A DNA stretch of 64,000 nucleotides from AP-15 sp963796155 (lineage in GTDB: Bacteria; Pseudomonadota; Alphaproteobacteria; ATCC43930; CGMCC-115725), in assembly GCA_963796155.1 (NCBI GenBank), contig CAWCKT010000007.1, forward strand, positions 62,001-126,000. The letters are read 5' to 3'. Positions 61,318-64,000 of the stretch are shown one piece after another. Below the pieces are notes generated by a model, which saw only the letters and a list, made by a program, of their open reading frames with translations, made no database searches and was not told the DNA's origin. A program made the translations under genes and the position numbers. The first letter of the stretch is position 1; every line of letters starts with the position of its first letter.

Positions 61318-62262
61318 ATGAGCGCCGTAATCCGACCGCTGACCGACCGCGACTTGCCGGCGGCCCAGCGGATTCTCCGTTTGGCTTTCGGTACGTTCCT
61401 CGGGGCGCCGGACCCGTCGACCTTCTGGGCCGACCGGGACTACGTTCGTGGCCGCTTTGGCGCCGAGCATGTCGCGAGCTACGCTGCCGATCTCGACGGC
61501 GAGCTGGTCGGCGCCAATTTCGCGACGCAATGGGGCAGCGCCGGGTTCTTCGGACCGCTGATGGTCCGCCCCGACCGGCAGGGCCAAGGCATCGCCAAAC
61601 AACTCGTCGAAGCCGTCAGCGGGCGGCTGGACGACTGGGGCGTGCGCCATGCTGGGCTCTTTACCTTCGCCGACAGCGCCCTGCATTTGGCGCTCTACCA
61701 GAAATTCGGCTTTTCCGCCCGGTTTCTGACCGCGATCATGACGGCGCCGGCGCTGCCCGGCGGCACGGCGATACACTGGTCGCGCTATTCCGAGTTGGAC
61801 GAGGCCGAACGGCGCGCGGTCGAGGCCGCCTGCCGCGAGGTAACCGACGCGCTCTACGAGGGGCTCGATCTGGGCGCCGAGATCCGCACTGTCGCGGCTC
61901 GTGATCTTGGCGACACCGTCCTCTTGTGGGACCGCGCGAGCGGTCTGGCCGCTTTTGCGGTCTGCCATTGGGGGCCGGCGAGCGAGGCCGGTGAAGGCTG
62001 CTGTTTCATCAAATTCGGCGCCGTGCGCCCGGGGCCCGCGGCCGAGGGCCATTTCGACGAGCTTCTCGATGCCTGTGGGGCGCTCGCCGCTGCCGCCCGC
62101 ATGCCGACCCTGCTGGCCGGCGTCAACCTCGCCCGCGAGGAGGCATATCGGCATATGGTGGCGCGCGGCTTCCGCACCGAGATCCAGGGCGTCACGATGC
62201 ACCGGCCGAACGATTGGGGCTACAGCCGGCCGGGAGTCTATGTCCTCGACGACTGGCGGTAG
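61318..62262 (+). CDS. GNAT family N-acetyltransferase
   Basis: A 314-residue protein with two GNAT-like halves. The first has the acetyl-CoA loop in GPLMVRPDRQGQGIAKQLVEAV (R/QxxGxG/A) followed by LYQKFGFS. The second half (ALYEGLDLGAEIRTV, GCCFIKFGAVRPGP, ARMPTLLAGVNLAREEAYRHMVARGF) looks like a degenerate repeat of the fold, as in some GNAT proteins of this length. ATG 61318 follows AGGGAGAGACGAG. Acetyl acceptor unknown. Confidence 0.88.
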   Translation: MSAVIRPLTDRDLPAAQRILRLAFGTFLGAPDPSTFWADRDYVRGRFGAEHVASYAADLDGELVGANFATQWGSAGFFGPLMVRPDRQGQGIAKQLVEAVSGRLDDWGVRHAGLFTFADSALHLALYQKFGFSARFLTAIMTAPALPGGTAIHWSRYSELDEAERRAVEAACREVTDALYEGLDLGAEIRTVAARDLGDTVLLWDRASGLAAFAVCHWGPASEAGEGCCFIKFGAVRPGPAAEGHFDELLDACGALAAAARMPTLLAGVNLAREEAYRHMVARGFRTEIQGVTMHRPNDWGYSRPGVYVLDDWR

Positions 62263-62421
62263 GGTAACAACTGGTTCAATTTATGATTGCAGGCTCGGGA
62301 AACCGGCAGCGCCGCCGCGGATGACGCCGGTCGGACTTGACAGTCGCCGGCTCGCGGCATAGCGATCCATTAAGGTTAAGACAAGATCCCGGATCGGATC
62401 TTCGAGAAGCGAGGGGGGACT

Positions 62422-64000
62422 ATGGCCGCATGCCTTTCCAGGGCGTCGCGCCTGATTTTGGCGATTTGCCTGATTTGCTCCAGCGCCTGGATCGCAGACC
62501 GGGCGCGCGCGCAGGCGGTGGTCGACGAGGCACGGCAGGCAGGACGCGCCGCACAAACGTTCCCCGCGGCCGACGAGGATTATTTCCAGGCCATGGACGG
62601 CGGGATCACGCTGACCCCCGACGAGGTCAAGGGCCGCAACATGTGGCTGGTGTGGACCGGCGGCAACGATCATCTGTGGGACAGGCTGACCAACCTGACC
62701 TACGGTAGCTTCGACCTCTTAAAGATTCTGTCCTCCTATCCCGGGCTGAAATACAGCCGCGACAACCGGTGGAATTATTTCGGCCTGTCGAACGAGCCGT
62801 GTTTCACCAAGCCGACCGGGCCGGATCCGCAGCGCTACGGGCTGTGGCTCGACGTGCGCAACTCCGACTGCCCCGCCGATCCGTTCGCGAACGAGCAGAA
62901 GTACCCGGGGGTCGCGGTCGGGGCGCGCGGCAAGAATATACCGGTCGGCTCCTATTACGGATATCCGACCGGGGTCCTCGGACTGCGGCTCTTCCCCAAC
63001 CCCGCCTTCGATCAGGCCGCCGCGGCGCGGTGGAATGCCGAACGCTTTTACAACGACCCCAACTATTATTTTTCGAAGGACCTGGTCCGGCCGTACCGCG
63101 TCGGGATGTCCTGCGGATTTTGTCACGTCGGCCCAAACCCGGAGAAGCCGCCGGCGAACCCCGAGGCGCCGCAATGGGAGAACCTCAGCTCCACCGTCGG
63201 GGCGCAGTATTTCTGGGTCGACCGCATCCTGGCGTGGAACGCCGATCAGTCGAATTTTCTGTTCCAGGTGCTGCACACCGCCCGGCCCGGTTCGTTGGAC
63301 ACCTCGCTCGTCTCGAGCGACAACATCAACAACCCGCGCACGATGAACGCCATCTACAATCTCTTGCCCCGGCTGGAAGCGGCCAAACGTTTCGGACGGG
63401 AGACCTTGGGGCAGGACAATCTGGCGAACAAGCAGTTCAATGATTTTGTCAGCCAGGGTCCGTTGACCCAGTTCTTCCAGCCGCCGAACACGGTGTGGAC
63501 CCCGCATGTGCTGAAGGACGGCTCGGATTCGGTGGGCGCGCTCGGGGCCCTGAATCGCGTCTATGTCAATATCGGTCTCTTCAGCGAGGAGTGGCTGCTC
63601 CATTTCAACCCGATCCTCGGCGGCAAGCCCGTCACCCCCTTCGCGATCACGACCGCGCGCAAGAACTCATCCTATTGGCAGGCGACCGAGGCGTGGACCC
63701 CCGATATGGCGCTGTTTCTGATCAAGGCGTCCTATCCCCACAAGCTGCGCAATGCGCCGGGCGGTGCGGCCTATTTGAACGACCCGCCGGAGACCGTCCA
63801 GCAGGGCAAGCTCGTCTTTGCCGACAATTGCGCGGCCTGTCACTCCAGCAAGGCGCCCGAGCGGCCGGCCGGCGCCGACCCGGCCGCCTGCATCGGTCCG
63901 AATTATCTCATTTGCTTCAGCAAATATTGGGCATGGACCAAAACCGATGCGTTCCGCCAGCAGATGCGGCAAATCGTCATGGCGGACGACTTTCTCGACG
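62422..64000 (+). CDS. Exported dihaem cytochrome c protein (C-terminus beyond window)
   Basis: At least 526 residues. A signal peptide (ASRLILAICLICSSAWIADRARAQ) follows ATG 62422, which has GAGGGGGG just upstream. Two haem c sites are visible: CGFCH at residues 231-235 and CAACH at 470-474. The region between is rich in aromatic residues (SSTVGAQYFWVDRILAWNADQ, NPRTMNAIYNLLPRLEAAKRFG). The second site, within GKLVFADNCAACHSSKAPE, is a normal cytochrome c domain start. I do not recognise the family; periplasmic electron transfer or an oxidase role is likely. Confidence 0.88.
   Translation, partial: MAACLSRASRLILAICLICSSAWIADRARAQAVVDEARQAGRAAQTFPAADEDYFQAMDGGITLTPDEVKGRNMWLVWTGGNDHLWDRLTNLTYGSFDLLKILSSYPGLKYSRDNRWNYFGLSNEPCFTKPTGPDPQRYGLWLDVRNSDCPADPFANEQKYPGVAVGARGKNIPVGSYYGYPTGVLGLRLFPNPAFDQAAAARWNAERFYNDPNYYFSKDLVRPYRVGMSCGFCHVGPNPEKPPANPEAPQWENLSSTVGAQYFWVDRILAWNADQSNFLFQVLHTARPGSLDTSLVSSDNINNPRTMNAIYNLLPRLEAAKRFGRETLGQDNLANKQFNDFVSQGPLTQFFQPPNTVWTPHVLKDGSDSVGALGALNRVYVNIGLFSEEWLLHFNPILGGKPVTPFAITTARKNSSYWQATEAWTPDMALFLIKASYPHKLRNAPGGAAYLNDPPETVQQGKLVFADNCAACHSSKAPERPAGADPAACIGPNYLICFSKYWAWTKTDAFRQQMRQIVMADDFLD

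Noticed and set aside
1..64000. CRISPR arrays, tRNA or rRNA genes, prophage
   Set aside because: No regularly spaced repeats, cloverleaf sequences, rRNA cores or phage structural genes were seen.

Overview
The window is GC-rich chromosomal DNA, most likely from a soil or freshwater alphaproteobacterium of the Rhodospirillales/Hyphomicrobiales type. The evidence is the cpa/tad-type Flp pilus locus, several class III cyclases fused to TPR tails, two TauD/TfdA dioxygenases, a potFGHI polyamine importer, and intergenic REP-type repeats common in that class. No rRNA, tRNA, CRISPR array or intact insertion sequence was recognised. The genus cannot be fixed from the sequence alone.

Layout. 1-6.8 kb: a cold-shock protein, then a possible catabolic block (alpha/beta hydrolase, TauD oxygenase, secreted GlcG/HbpS-like protein, amidohydrolase, RidA-like protein, LLM flavin oxidoreductase, fumarase/adenylosuccinate-lyase family enzyme). 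7-10.6 kb: an orphan QueC-like PP-loop protein and a SARP-type (BTAD) regulator with a frameshift. 11.4-20.1 kb: a Flp/Tad pilus cluster (flp-cpaA-cpaB-cpaE-cpaF-tadB-tadC-tadG-tadE-tadE) with no secretin or cpaD. 20.1-23.4 kb: a membrane methyltransferase, a DUF5658 protein and a hybrid histidine kinase. 24-27.4 kb: a ThDP enzyme, an SDR and a VOC protein. 28.6-36 kb: a PiT phosphate transporter with a CBS remnant, a Rieske oxygenase, and a peptide-type ABC importer without ATPases. 36-43.5 kb: a methyltransferase, a large UPF0182 membrane protein, an intact cyclase-TPR protein and a Cys-rich secreted protein. 43.5-47.4 kb: potFGHI. 47.5-52.1 kb: flavin reductase, histidine phosphatase, amine oxidase, HAD dehalogenase, DUF1194 and YjbQ proteins. 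52.5-57.6 kb: an array of broken cyclase-TPR copies interleaved with three toxin-antitoxin modules (MntA-HepT, VapBC, VapBC). 57.6-64 kb: an isocitrate-lyase/PEP-mutase family protein followed by a MITE-like element, a second TauD enzyme, a further cyclase, NrtS, a GNAT protein and a dihaem cytochrome c that runs off the end.

Two regions stand out. First, a direct repeat TGGACGC-N4-YTGACGC, the heptamer-4-heptamer geometry of SARP operators, lies upstream of both the QueC-like gene and the flp pilin, on either side of the SARP-type regulator gene; this suggests one regulon. Second, the MntA-HepT cassette sits exactly at an ATGA stop/start junction between two cyclase copies, and both VapBC modules abut truncated cyclase N-termini, so the cyclase array looks like a landing or shuffling site for toxin-antitoxin modules.

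At least five otherwise conserved genes (SARP-type regulator, cpaB, PiT transporter, histidine phosphatase, amine oxidase) each carry one apparent frameshift, and one cyclase copy carries about four. Assembly indels cannot be separated from real decay with this sequence alone.
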